64,000 nt of DNA from Saccharothrix sp. NRRL B-16348 (GTDB lineage Bacteria; Actinomycetota; Actinomycetes; Mycobacteriales; Pseudonocardiaceae): NCBI RefSeq assembly GCF_001280085.1, contig NZ_LGED01000192.1:62001-126000 (forward strand). The letters run 5' to 3'. The translations under genes and the position numbers were made by a program. The notes beneath the pieces were generated by a model. The model was not told where the DNA came from, searched no databases, and saw only the letters and a list, made by a program, of their open reading frames with translations. Below are positions 1 through 7,850 of the stretch, in pieces. How positions within the stretch are numbered: position 1 is the stretch's first letter; every line of letters starts with the position of its first letter.

Positions 1-591
1 TCCAGCACGTGCGTGGTGCTGCCGGACGGCTCGGTGGACCTCACCGGCTGCTCGCTCGGCCCGGAGGCCCTGCTGCTCGGGGAACTGGCGCACCTGGGCG
101 TCGCCGGGCCGCTGGAGCACGCCGAGGTCGACTACCCGACCGCGACGGCGATCATGACCCAGGGGCACCCGCCCCGCAACGCCTTCCGCGCGTCCTCACG
201 CATCGCGGACGGCATGTGGGACGACCCGGCGGCGGTGGCGGACACCGTGCGGGGCAAGGACAGCGCGCTGCTCATCGTCGGCGCGCTCGGTGGCGCGATC
301 GACCGGCTCGGCCCGACCGACACGGCCTACCCCCACCGCGGCGCGCCGACGTCCGTCGAGGTCTTCGGCACCGTCGGCGACCTGCCGCCCGAGCAGGTCA
401 CGCGCGAGGTGGACGACGCCCAGTCGGCGTTGGCGCGCCTGATCGGCACCGGCACGTACATCAACTACCTGGACCCGGAGCAGGACGACTGGGCGGAGAC
501 CGGCTACCGGCACAACCTGCGACGGCTGCGTGCCGTCGCCCGGCGCTACGACCCGGACGGCGTGCTGCGGTTCCCGCAGTCGGTGCGCTGA
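1..591 (+). CDS. FAD-linked oxidase, berberine-bridge type, C-terminal part (partial)
   Basis: Only the last ~196 residues are present; the frame is open from the first base, so the N-terminal FAD-binding (PCMH) domain lies outside the window. The C-terminus carries the BBE-domain signature: a NYLDPEQDDW block (about residues 157-166 of the fragment), then GYRHNLRRLRAVARRYDPDG and a final FPQSVR. In this family the segment closes over the flavin. BBE-like enzymes oxidise alcohols, sugars or natural-product intermediates with covalently bound FAD; the substrate cannot be told from this part. The TGA stop lies in the first unit of a 22-bp repeat array (588-654), which fills the gap to the convergent radical SAM gene. 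Confidence 0.85.
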   Translation, partial: SSTCVVLPDGSVDLTGCSLGPEALLLGELAHLGVAGPLEHAEVDYPTATAIMTQGHPPRNAFRASSRIADGMWDDPAAVADTVRGKDSALLIVGALGGAIDRLGPTDTAYPHRGAPTSVEVFGTVGDLPPEQVTREVDDAQSALARLIGTGTYINYLDPEQDDWAETGYRHNLRRLRAVARRYDPDGVLRFPQSVR

Positions 592-654
592 GCGTTGAAC
601 TCAGGGGTCGTGGACGTAGGACTCTCGCGGCCTGGACGTAGGACTCTCGGGTCA
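588..654. repeat. 22-bp tandem repeat array between convergent genes (3 units)
   Basis: Three head-to-tail units: 588-610 (CTGAGCGTTGAACTCAGGGG...), 611-632 and 633-654 (both starting TGGACGTAGGACTCTCG). The first unit contains the TGA stop of the oxidase gene and the last contains the stop of the opposing radical SAM gene. The array is therefore the whole intergenic space. A larger array of the same family lies at 40212-40320. Function unknown; a shared 3'-end or terminator role is inference. Confidence 0.75.
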
Positions 655-2556
655 GAGGAGGGTCAGCTGTTCCTGGGCGACCGGGGCCGTCGGGGTCGAG
701 GAGGGCAGGCTGCCCGCCGGCCACACGCCCTCGTCGTCACCCGGCACGCCGACCGTGTCACGGCCGCCGCGCACGTCCAGGCCGTGCCGCCGCAACAACG
801 GCTCGATGCGCGCCGCCAGCCACCGCCGGTACCGTGCGTCCACATAGGACCCCCGCGCGTACAGCCGCCGGTAGTGGTCGACCAGGTCCGGCCGTTCACG
901 CGCCAGCCAGCGGGCGAACCACTCGCGCGCGCCCGGCCTCAGGTGCAGCGGCAGGACCGTCACGCCGGTGGCGCCGGCCGCCGCGATCGAGGCCAGCAAC
1001 GCGTCCAGCTGCTCCTCCGAGTCCGTCAGCTTCGGCAGCACCGGCGCGACGAACACGCCGCACGGCAAGCCCGCGTCCCGGACCCGGCGCACCAGCTCCA
1101 GCCTCGCCTGCGGGCTCGGCGTGCCCGGTTCCAGCCCGGCCTGCAGCTCGCGGTCCAGCAGCGCCAGCGACACCCCGATGCCCACCGACACCGAGGACGC
1201 GGCCTGCGCGAGCAGCGGGATGTCCCGCGACAGCACGGTCCCCTTGGTGAGGATCGAGAACGGCGTGCCGGAGTCGGCCAGCGCCCGGATGATGCCCGGC
1301 ATCAACGCGTACCGGCCCTCCGCCCGCTGGTACGGGTCGGTGTTCGTGCCCATCGCCACGTGCTCGCGCCGCCACCGCTTGGACCGCAGCTGCGCCTTCA
1401 GCACGTCCACCGCGTTGACCTTCACCACCACCTGGGTGTCGAAGTCGCGCCCGGCGTCCAGGTCGAGGTAGGTGTGCGTGTTGCGGGCGAAGCAGTTGTG
1501 GCTCACGAGGCCGTTGGCCACGAAGTCGCCGGTGCCGGTGGTGATGTCGTACAAGGTCCGCGTCACCCCGAGCGACTCCACCGACACCACCGCCAGCCGG
1601 GACGTCACGGGCACCTCCAGACCCTCGACCGCGTTGCCGCGCGGGATCGCCGGGCCCACCAGGTGCAGGAACCGCAGCCGCTCGGCCAACCCGCCGACGA
1701 TCCGCACCCCGCGCACCTCGACCACGTGCGACACGCGCAGCCGCAGCAACGCCACCACCGCCGCCTCGAACACCGCGCTGTCCGAACTGGACATCACCAG
1801 CTCGCCGCCGGTCGAGCTGCCCCGCGCGTCGAACAGGCCCGCCAGGAAGCCCTTCGACCACTCCTCCCCCGGCGTGGTCGGCCACTCCACCAGCTCGTCC
1901 TCGCGCGGCACCCGGCCGCCGGCGAACTCGCGCACGCGCGCCTGCACGTCCGGGTGGGTGGGCAGGCCGCCGCGCACCGCGCCCCACAGGTAGCCCGCGC
2001 GGTACTCCTCGCCGTGCGCGGGCGGCGTGGTGAACCGGCCCGTCCCGACCAGCCGCGCGCCCTTGACCAGGAACGGCCGCTCCTCGAAGTCGTCGCACCG
2101 GCCGGGCGTGACGTGCTTCCAGCCCTCGGCGGTGAGGAACCGGTGGTCGCCGCCCGCCACCACCTGCGTGCCGTCGCTCAACGTCAGCCGGTAGGCAGGC
2201 TTGGAGGTCTTCCAGTGCGCCTGGACGCGGGTGACCACGAACCGGCCCTCCGCCGTGCCGAACACCTCCTCGCCCACGGCCAGCTCGGCGATGGGCTTGG
2301 TGCGGCCGTCCGCCAGCAGCACGGGCGTGTCACCCGTCAGGCAGTACGTGCAACCGTGCGTGCAGCCGCGGTACGGGTTGATCGTCCAGTCGAACGGCAG
2401 CCCGTCGCCGGGCACCTTGTTCAACACGGACTTGGCGTTCACCTCGTGGAACACGACGTCGGCGAAGTCGGGAGTTCGTACGCTGCGCACCAGCCCCGGC
2501 AAACCCGGCAGAACCTGCTGCCGGTCAGCCCCGTCCTTCTGCCCGTCCCATCGCAT
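652..2556 (-). CDS. Rv2578c-family radical SAM protein interrupted by an intein
   Basis: Precursor of 634 residues, of which residues 72-354 are an intein; the spliced protein would be 351 residues. The host part starts MRWDGQ, typical of the Rv2578c family. It then has INPYRGCTHGCTY, the first half of the radical SAM CX3CX2C motif that holds the 4Fe-4S cluster. After the intein it resumes CFARNTHTYLDLD, with TNTDPYQ and a SAM-domain barrel following. The third cluster cysteine is Cys355, supplied by the C-extein after splicing. I chose the ATG at 2556 because upstream in-frame starts (to 2769) would run through the LexA box and into pnuC. M. tuberculosis Rv2578c is a reported LexA-regulon member of unknown reaction. 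The gene is divergent from pnuC and convergent with the oxidase. Confidence 0.93.
   Translation of the reverse strand: MRWDGQKDGADRQQVLPGLPGLVRSVRTPDFADVVFHEVNAKSVLNKVPGDGLPFDWTINPYRGCTHGCTYCLTGDTPVLLADGRTKPIAELAVGEEVFGTAEGRFVVTRVQAHWKTSKPAYRLTLSDGTQVVAGGDHRFLTAEGWKHVTPGRCDDFEERPFLVKGARLVGTGRFTTPPAHGEEYRAGYLWGAVRGGLPTHPDVQARVREFAGGRVPREDELVEWPTTPGEEWSKGFLAGLFDARGSSTGGELVMSSSDSAVFEAAVVALLRLRVSHVVEVRGVRIVGGLAERLRFLHLVGPAIPRGNAVEGLEVPVTSRLAVVSVESLGVTRTLYDITTGTGDFVANGLVSHNCFARNTHTYLDLDAGRDFDTQVVVKVNAVDVLKAQLRSKRWRREHVAMGTNTDPYQRAEGRYALMPGIIRALADSGTPFSILTKGTVLSRDIPLLAQAASSVSVGIGVSLALLDRELQAGLEPGTPSPQARLELVRRVRDAGLPCGVFVAPVLPKLTDSEEQLDALLASIAAAGATGVTVLPLHLRPGAREWFARWLARERPDLVDHYRRLYARGSYVDARYRRWLAARIEPLLRRHGLDVRGGRDTVGVPGDDEGVWPAGSLPSSTPTAPVAQEQLTLL
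1495..2343 (-). other. Intein (283 aa) with degenerate LAGLIDADG endonuclease
   Basis: The intein begins with Cys (CLTGDTPVLLADG, block A), has a block B histidine in GGDHRFLT, and ends TLYDITT...FVANGLVSHN followed by Cys of the C-extein. The first Cys, block B His, penultimate His, terminal Asn and +1 Cys are all present, so splicing looks competent. The endonuclease region is short. Its two LAGLIDADG-like helices read GYLWGAVRGG and GFLAGLFDARG, where the acidic residue expected near the end of each motif is Gly and Arg. Homing activity is therefore probably lost. Insertion falls exactly before the third cysteine of the radical SAM motif. Confidence 0.9.
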
Positions 2557-2562
2557 GTCCAC

Positions 2563-2582
2563 ATTCGAACACGTGTTCGAAT
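2563..2582. promoter_or_regulatory. LexA (SOS) box, perfect palindrome
   Basis: The core TCGAACACGTGTTCGA matches the mycobacterial SOS consensus TCGAAC-N4-GTTCGA at all twelve fixed positions. It sits in a perfect 20-bp palindrome. It lies 6 bp upstream of the radical SAM start (2556) and about 20 bp upstream of the pnuC start, so bound LexA could repress both divergent genes. Confidence 0.85.
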
Positions 2583-2602
2583 CACGGTCAATCGGAGTGC
2601 TC

Positions 2603-3244
2603 GTGTCTGTGCTGGACGTCATCCTCTGGCCCTTCAAAACCACCGCCTTCACGTTCGCCGGCGTCCCCACGAGCTGGGGCGAGGTCGCCGGTTTCGTCAC
2701 CGGCGCGCTCTGCGTGTGGCTGGTGGCCCGGCAGAACCCGCTCAACTGGCCGATCGGCATCCTCAACAACCTCGCCTTCCTGGTGCTCTTCGCGACCAGC
2801 GGCCTCTACGCGGACTCGGGCCTTCAGGTCGTCTACGTGGTGCTCGCGCTGTACGGCTGGTGGGCGTGGCTGCGGGGCGGCGTCGAGCACACCCCGCTGC
2901 CGGTCAGCCGCACGACGCGCGAGCAGTGGTGGTGGCTGCTCGCGGCCGGCGTGGCGGGCACCCTGCTGCTGGTGTGGGTGCTCACCACGTTCAGCAACTC
3001 GACCGTGCCGTGGGCGGATTCCGTGACCACCGTCCTCTCGCTGCTGGCCACGTGGGGCCAGACCCGCAAGAAGGTCGAGTGCTGGTGGCTGTGGATCGCC
3101 GCGGACGTGATCTACGTTCCGTTGTACGCCTACAAGGACCTGTGGCTGACCGCGATCCTCTACGTCGGCTTCATGGCCCTGTGCGTGCTCGGCCTGCGCA
3201 ACTGGACGAAGGCGCTGCGCCAAGACGAACTGGTGGCCGCGTGA
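2603..3244 (+). CDS. pnuC: PnuC-type nicotinamide riboside transporter
   Basis: About 213 residues with roughly seven hydrophobic segments. Family marks are NPLNWPIGILNN near the N-terminus, YGWWAW in the middle, and the WLWIAADVIYVPLYAYKDL block near the C-terminus. PnuC moves nicotinamide riboside across the membrane by facilitated diffusion, driven by phosphorylation inside the cell. The next gene, overlapping by 4 nt (GTGA), encodes that kinase/adenylyltransferase, so the pair forms an NAD salvage operon. GTG 2603 is placed after a GGAG at 2594-2597; GTG codons at 2597 and 2609 are alternatives. A LexA box lies just upstream. Confidence 0.92.
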   Translation: MSVLDVILWPFKTTAFTFAGVPTSWGEVAGFVTGALCVWLVARQNPLNWPIGILNNLAFLVLFATSGLYADSGLQVVYVVLALYGWWAWLRGGVEHTPLPVSRTTREQWWWLLAAGVAGTLLLVWVLTTFSNSTVPWADSVTTVLSLLATWGQTRKKVECWWLWIAADVIYVPLYAYKDLWLTAILYVGFMALCVLGLRNWTKALRQDELVAA

Positions 3245-4335
3245 CCGACTTCGACCACGCCCTGGTGCTCGGCAAGTTCTACCCACCGCACGCCGGTCAC
3301 CACCATCTCATCCGCACCGCCGCCGCGCGCAGCCGGCGCACCACCGTGACCGTGCTGGCGTCGAGCGTGGAGTCGATCCCGCTCGCCGACCGGGTGTCGT
3401 GGCTGCGCGCCGAGCACGCGGGCACGCCCGGCCTCGTCGTGCTCGGCGACGTGGACGACCACGAGATGGACTTCCACAGCGACCCGGTGTGGGAACTGCA
3501 CATGGGCGTGGCGCGGGCGGTGCTGGCGCGGCGGGCCATCCTGGACGGCGACCCCGCGTCGGCGGCGGTCGACGCGGTGTTCTCCAGCGAGCGCTACGGC
3601 GACGAGATGGCCAAGCGGCTGGGCGCCCGGCACGTGCTGGTCGACGTGGACCGCGGCGCGTTCCCCGTGTCGGGGACGGCGGTGCGGGCCGACCCGCGCG
3701 GGCAGTGGGGGCGGCTGGGGCGGGCGACCAGGGTCGGGTTGTGCGCGCGGATCGTGGTGCTCGGCGCGGAGAGCACGGGCACCACGACGTTGTCGCGCGA
3801 CCTGGCCGACGCGCTGGGCGCGCCCTGGGTGCCCGAGTACGGCCGGGAGCACACCGAGCTGAAGCTCGTCGCGGCGCGGGCGTTCGACCGTGGTGCGACC
3901 GTCGACGATCTGGTGTGGACGGTCGGTGACTTCCAGGACGTGGCGCGCAGGCAGCGGGAACTGGCCGACGCCGCCGTGGACGGGCCGGTCCTGGTGTGCG
4001 ACAACGACCCGTGGGCGGCGACCGTGTGGGGCCACCGGTACCTCGGCGCGCCGCACCCGGACATCGCGCCGGACGCCCACCGGCCCGCCCTGTACCTGCT
4101 GACCGATCACGTCGGCGTGCCGTTCGAGCAGGACGGGTGGCGGGACGGCGAGCACCTGCGCGCGTGGATGACGGACCTGTTCCGGGACGGGCTGGCTCGG
4201 CGGGGCGTGCCGTGGCGGCTGGTCACCGGGTCGCCGGAGGAGCGGCTGCGGCAGGCACTGGCGGCGTGCGAGGAGGCGGTGGCGGCGCACTTCCGGTTCG
4301 CCGATCCGATGGCCCCACCCGGAGATCCGCACTGA
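3241..4335 (+). CDS. nadR: NadR-like NMN adenylyltransferase / nicotinamide riboside kinase
   Basis: 364 residues, two domains. The N-terminal nucleotidyltransferase (residues ~5-160) has GKFYPPHAGHHHLI, the GxFxPxHxGH signature, and later VSGTAVR matching the ISGTxxR motif; it makes NAD from NMN and ATP. The C-terminal AAA-like kinase (residues ~170-350) phosphorylates nicotinamide riboside. Its P-loop reads GAESTGTTT, so the usual Walker A lysine is threonine; the second motif CDNDPWAATVW is present. The N-terminal repressor HTH of enterobacterial NadR is absent. Translation is probably coupled to pnuC through the GTGA overlap. Confidence 0.9.
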   Translation: MTDFDHALVLGKFYPPHAGHHHLIRTAAARSRRTTVTVLASSVESIPLADRVSWLRAEHAGTPGLVVLGDVDDHEMDFHSDPVWELHMGVARAVLARRAILDGDPASAAVDAVFSSERYGDEMAKRLGARHVLVDVDRGAFPVSGTAVRADPRGQWGRLGRATRVGLCARIVVLGAESTGTTTLSRDLADALGAPWVPEYGREHTELKLVAARAFDRGATVDDLVWTVGDFQDVARRQRELADAAVDGPVLVCDNDPWAATVWGHRYLGAPHPDIAPDAHRPALYLLTDHVGVPFEQDGWRDGEHLRAWMTDLFRDGLARRGVPWRLVTGSPEERLRQALAACEEAVAAHFRFADPMAPPGDPH

Positions 4336-4345
4336 ACCGTCCGGC

Positions 4346-5839
4346 ATGCGGACGAACCGGGTGGGCGGGCAGTATGTGCGCGTGCGCGCAAAGGACCTCA
4401 TCGCCGCCCATGGACACGGCCATGGGCACGGCCCCGCCGAACCGGCCTCCCGACCTGTGCGCAAGCTGCTGATGCTCCTGCTGCTGCCGTTCGTGCTGGC
4501 GACCGTGGTCGGCACGCTGCTGCTGTACCCGTTCGGGCACGAGCAGCGCACGGGCGCGGAGGCGGGGCTCGCGCAGGTGCCGGTGCGCGGCGACGTGACG
4601 GCCGTGGCGCAGGGCGGGTGCGGTCCGGAGGTGGGTGAGCCGGGCGGCACCGGCTGCGTGCTGGTGACCGTGAAGATGAGCGACGGCGCGGCGGCGGGCC
4701 GGGAGGTCCGGGTGCCGGTGCCGGACCAGCCGGGCACGCCGACGTTCACCGTGGGTGACGCCGTGGTGCTGTCGTACGGCGGGGGCGACCCGAACGACAG
4801 CACGTCCTACCAGCTGGCCGACTTCCAGCGCGGCGTGCCGCTGCTGCTGCTGGCCGTGCTGTTCGCGGCGGCCGTGCTGCTGCTGGGGCGTTGGCAGGGG
4901 TTGGCGGCGCTGGGCGCGCTGGCGTTGAGCTTCGTGGTGCTGGTGCTGTTCGTGCTGCCCGCGATCCTGGCCGGCGAGAACCCGCTGACGGTGGCCGTGG
5001 TCGGCGCGGGGCTGATCATGTTCGTGGTGCTGTACCTGACGCACGGGGTGTCCGCGCGGACGTCCACGGCGGTGCTGGGCACGTTGGTGAGCCTGGCGTT
5101 GATCTGCGTGCTCGGCGCGGTGTTCTCGGCGTTCGGCAAGCTGACCGGGCTGGACCAGGAGACGTCGAACCTGGTGGCGCTGCTCGGGCACGGCATCGAC
5201 ACGCGCGGGCTGCTGCTGGCGGGCACGATCATCGGCGCGCTCGGCGTGCTGGACGACGTGACGGTGACGCAGACCAGCGCGGTGTGGGAGCTGCGGCGGG
5301 CCAACCCGTCGCTGGGGTTCCGGGAGCTGTACGCGGCGGGGTCGCGGATCGGCCGCGACCACCTGTCGTCCGTGGTGAACACGCTGGTCATGGCGTACGC
5401 GGGCGCGGCGCTGCCGTTGCTGCTGGCGTTCACGCTGTCGGGGCGGAGCCTGGGCGAGATCCTGACCGCGCAGGAGGTGGCGCAGGAGGTCGTGCGGACC
5501 CTGGTGGGCAGCATCGGGCTCGTGGCGGCGGTGCCGATCACGACCGCGTTGGCGGCGTTCGTGGCCGGGCGGGAGCCGGTGCGGGTGCCCGCGTCGGTGT
5601 CGGGTTCTGGTTCGGGGTCGGGTCGTGATTTGGAGTCGGGTTCGGGTTCGGAGTCGAGTTCGGGGTCAGGGCAGGGCGCGGGTGACGACCCGCTGTGGCG
5701 CAAGCACGTGCGGGGTGATTTGCGGACCGGTTACGACCCGGCCAAGGGACCGTGGCGACGTCCGGCTACCGGGCAAGCAGGACCAGGAGCAGCGCGATCG
5801 CGGCGGGGACGGACTGCACGACCAGGATCCGACGACTGA
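4346..5839 (+). CDS. YibE/F family polytopic membrane protein
   Basis: Up to 497 residues. A His/Gly-rich N-terminus (AHGHGHGHG) precedes one membrane segment (~40-62). An extracytoplasmic stretch of about 110 residues follows, then roughly seven more membrane segments with the family block HGIDTRGLLLAGTIIGALGVLDDVTVTQTSAV. Function of the family is not established. The C-terminal tail is low-complexity Gly-Ser (bases about 5598-5675, degenerate GGTTCG units) and ends basic. The last 74 nt run antisense into the convergent DUF1304 gene. The start is uncertain: ATG 4346 or GTG 4376-4382, and neither has a strong ribosome site. Confidence 0.88.
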   Translation: MRTNRVGGQYVRVRAKDLIAAHGHGHGHGPAEPASRPVRKLLMLLLLPFVLATVVGTLLLYPFGHEQRTGAEAGLAQVPVRGDVTAVAQGGCGPEVGEPGGTGCVLVTVKMSDGAAAGREVRVPVPDQPGTPTFTVGDAVVLSYGGGDPNDSTSYQLADFQRGVPLLLLAVLFAAAVLLLGRWQGLAALGALALSFVVLVLFVLPAILAGENPLTVAVVGAGLIMFVVLYLTHGVSARTSTAVLGTLVSLALICVLGAVFSAFGKLTGLDQETSNLVALLGHGIDTRGLLLAGTIIGALGVLDDVTVTQTSAVWELRRANPSLGFRELYAAGSRIGRDHLSSVVNTLVMAYAGAALPLLLAFTLSGRSLGEILTAQEVAQEVVRTLVGSIGLVAAVPITTALAAFVAGREPVRVPASVSGSGSGSGRDLESGSGSESSSGSGQGAGDDPLWRKHVRGDLRTGYDPAKGPWRRPATGQAGPGAARSRRGRTARPGSDD

Positions 5840-6149
5840 CGGTCGCGGCGCCGTACAGGCCCGCGACGATCACGCAGATCAGGAAGAACACGGCGAACGC
5901 GAACCCCGTCGTGCCGCGCGCGATCAAGGCGAAGATCAGCCCGGCGGCCAGGAAACCGTTGTAAAGGCCCTGGTTGGCGGCCAGCACCTTGGATTCGGCG
6001 GCGAACTCGGGCGTGGTGCCGAACGTGGCACGGCCACGTGGCGTGTTCCAGAGGAACATCTCCAGCACGACGATGTAGAGGTGGATGGCCGCGACGAGCG
6101 CGGTGAGTACGTCTGCGGCGAGCTGCACGGATGGGTACCGTACCGCCAT
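5766..6149 (-). CDS. DUF1304 family membrane protein
   Basis: 127 residues from ATG 6149, or 120 from GTG 6128, which matches the usual family N-terminus better. The DUF1304 pattern is clear: AAIHLYIVVLEMFLW near the N-terminus, then NQGLYNGFLAAGL and four hydrophobic helices ending in VLLAR. These small inner-membrane proteins have no proven role. Its ATG would overlap the ATG of the divergent gene at 6148 within one CATG. Its 3' end overlaps the YibE/F tail. Confidence 0.88.
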   Translation of the reverse strand: MAVRYPSVQLAADVLTALVAAIHLYIVVLEMFLWNTPRGRATFGTTPEFAAESKVLAANQGLYNGFLAAGLIFALIARGTTGFAFAVFFLICVIVAGLYGAATVSRRILVVQSVPAAIALLLVLLAR

Positions 6150-6555
6150 GCTGCGCACCGTGCTGGGCCTCACCGCCCGTGTCGCCGCCGGGCTGGTGTC
6201 GGGTGTGCTCGCGTTGCCGCGGATCGCCGACGCGCTGGAGAAGCTGACACCGTTGGCGCAGGCGTTGCCGCAGGTAGCGGAGCTGCGGGGCACGTTGGAA
6301 CGGCTGGAGCAGCTGGCCACGTTCCTGGCCAACGAGATGCCCGAGGCGTTGCACCAGCTCGAAGCGGTGCAGCACCAGTTGGCGCAGCTGGAGCCGAAGA
6401 TCGCGACGTTGGCCGGCAACACCGGGCAGCTCGACGAGTCGATCCGCGTGCTGGCCGCCGCGCTCGGGCCGCTGCAGGGCACCGCCGAACGCCTGGGCAG
6501 GCTGGTCGACCGCCTACCGGACCGCAAGCGCCGCGCGCAGCCGCTACCGGGATAA
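6148..6555 (+). CDS. Hypothetical helical (coiled-coil) protein
   Basis: 135 residues; not recognised as a named family. A short hydrophobic or amphipathic N-terminal stretch (VLGLTARVAAGLVSGVLALP) is followed by about 90 residues of heptad-like Leu repeats (LEKLTPLAQALPQVAEL, LERLEQLATFL, LHQLEAVQHQLAQLEPKI). The C-terminus is basic (RKRRAQPLPG). The composition suggests a long coiled coil near the membrane. It is divergent from DUF1304, and the spermidine synthase-like gene starts 8 nt after its stop. Confidence 0.65.
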   Translation: MLRTVLGLTARVAAGLVSGVLALPRIADALEKLTPLAQALPQVAELRGTLERLEQLATFLANEMPEALHQLEAVQHQLAQLEPKIATLAGNTGQLDESIRVLAAALGPLQGTAERLGRLVDRLPDRKRRAQPLPG

Positions 6556-6562
6556 TCGTCGG

Positions 6563-7426
6563 GTGGGACGGATCCGGAAAGCCGACGAGACCATCAGCCG
6601 GGAGGTCGACTCGGGCATCGCGGAACTGATCCCGGACCCCGACGTGCCGAGGGCGTGGATGCTGCGCCTCAACGGCACACCGCAGTCCCACGTCGACCTG
6701 GACGACCCGGGGCACCTGGAGTTCGAGTACCTGCGGCGGCTCGGCCACGTCGCCGACCTGGTCGCGCCGGGCAGCGAGCCGATCCGGGCGCTGCACCTGG
6801 GCGGCGGCGCGCTCACGTTGCCCCGGTACATCGCGGTGACGCGCCCGCGGTCCAGCCAGCAGGTGGTCGAGATCGACGCGGCGTTGATCGACCTGGTGCG
6901 CGGCGTGCTGCCGTTGGACCGGAACTGGCGGCTGCGGATCCGCAACGGTGACGCGCGGGCGGTGCTGGAGAAGGCGCCGGAGGCGGCGTTCGACCTGGTG
7001 GTGACGGACGTGTTCGCCGGGTCGCGGACGCCCGCGCACCTGACGTCGGTGGAGTTCGTGGCGCTGGCGTCGCGGACGCTGCGCGCGGGTGGTGTCTACG
7101 CGGCCAACATCGGCGACGGCGGGAAGCTGGCGTTCGCCAAGGCCCAGGCCGCGACGGTGCGCGCGGTGTTCCCGCACGTGTGCGTGGTGGCGGAGCCGGC
7201 GGTGTTCAAGGGGCGGAGGTTCGGGAACTTCGTGCTGGTCGGGTCGCACGTGGAGCTGCCGGTGGCGGCGTTGACCCGGTTGACGGCCGGAGACCCGTTC
7301 CCGGGGCGGGTCGAGCACGATGATTCGTTGATCCGGTTCATCGGCGGGGCGCCGGCGACGACGGACGCGACGGCGACGCAGTCGCCCGCGCCGCCGAAGG
7401 GGACCTGGGGTTTGCCGGATGATTAG
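6563..7426 (+). CDS. Spermidine synthase-like methyltransferase-fold protein
   Basis: 287 residues. It has the Rossmann features of the spermidine synthase family: RALHLGGGALTLPRYIA (residues ~75-92, the glycine-rich loop), VVEIDAALIDL (acidic end of strand 2), NGDARAVLEK, and FDLVVTDVFAG around the catalytic-loop position. Actinobacterial members of this group often lack proven aminopropyltransferase activity, so substrate is open. Start GTG 6563; a GATAAT at 6551-6556 lies 6 nt before it, so a leaderless transcript is possible as well as co-transcription with the upstream gene. Confidence 0.85.
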   Translation: MGRIRKADETISREVDSGIAELIPDPDVPRAWMLRLNGTPQSHVDLDDPGHLEFEYLRRLGHVADLVAPGSEPIRALHLGGGALTLPRYIAVTRPRSSQQVVEIDAALIDLVRGVLPLDRNWRLRIRNGDARAVLEKAPEAAFDLVVTDVFAGSRTPAHLTSVEFVALASRTLRAGGVYAANIGDGGKLAFAKAQAATVRAVFPHVCVVAEPAVFKGRRFGNFVLVGSHVELPVAALTRLTAGDPFPGRVEHDDSLIRFIGGAPATTDATATQSPAPPKGTWGLPDD

Positions 7427-7459
7427 AGGTTAAGAGCAGGTCGAGCCGATCAGGATCAG

Positions 7460-7834
7460 TCAGGAAGGTTCGTGGGTTTGCATGATCTGCCACGCCTTCG
7501 CGGCTGACCGCACCACGTCGTCCCACCTCGGGTCGGCGAGGTAGACGGCGTCCGGCTGGTCGCCCAGGTCGTCGATCAGCGGGCCGAAGACCGCGCCCAG
7601 TTCGGTGAGTGGTTCGACCTCGTCCGGGTGGATCACGGTTCCCACGGCGGTGGTCGGGTCGGGGAGCACGGTGGAGTCGTCGAACAGGCTGTGGATGGTG
7701 AGGTCTAGTTCGTCGTAGTAGCCGGGGTGTGGAAGCTCGTGGCGGATCCACACCCGTTCTTGGTAGGCGCGGTCGGAGAGGGACTCGACGGCGGCCAGCA
7801 CCTGGGTTCGGACGCCGGGGTATTTGATGGTCAC
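7460..7834 (-). CDS. SCO4402-like conserved hypothetical protein
   Basis: 124 residues, acidic and soluble (DEVEPLTELGAVFGPLIDDLGDQPDAVYLADPRWDDVV). It resembles the small SCO4402-type proteins of actinomycetes, whose function is unknown. No catalytic motif or membrane segment is visible. The gene stands alone. Its upstream side abuts structured repeat copy A (from 7851), which must hold or replace its promoter. Confidence 0.7.
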   Translation of the reverse strand: MTIKYPGVRTQVLAAVESLSDRAYQERVWIRHELPHPGYYDELDLTIHSLFDDSTVLPDPTTAVGTVIHPDEVEPLTELGAVFGPLIDDLGDQPDAVYLADPRWDDVVRSAAKAWQIMQTHEPS

Positions 7835-7850
7835 GGGTGGTTCCTAAAGA

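Noticed and set aside
595..4335. 1246-codon open frame on the plus strand
   Set aside because: It is the antisense shadow of the radical SAM gene fused in frame to the real nadR; the upstream part is Arg/Gln/His-rich with no domain.
3160..4803. 547-codon open frame on the minus strand
   Set aside because: Antisense to nadR and YibE/F, with Arg/Pro/His-rich composition typical of high-GC shadow frames.
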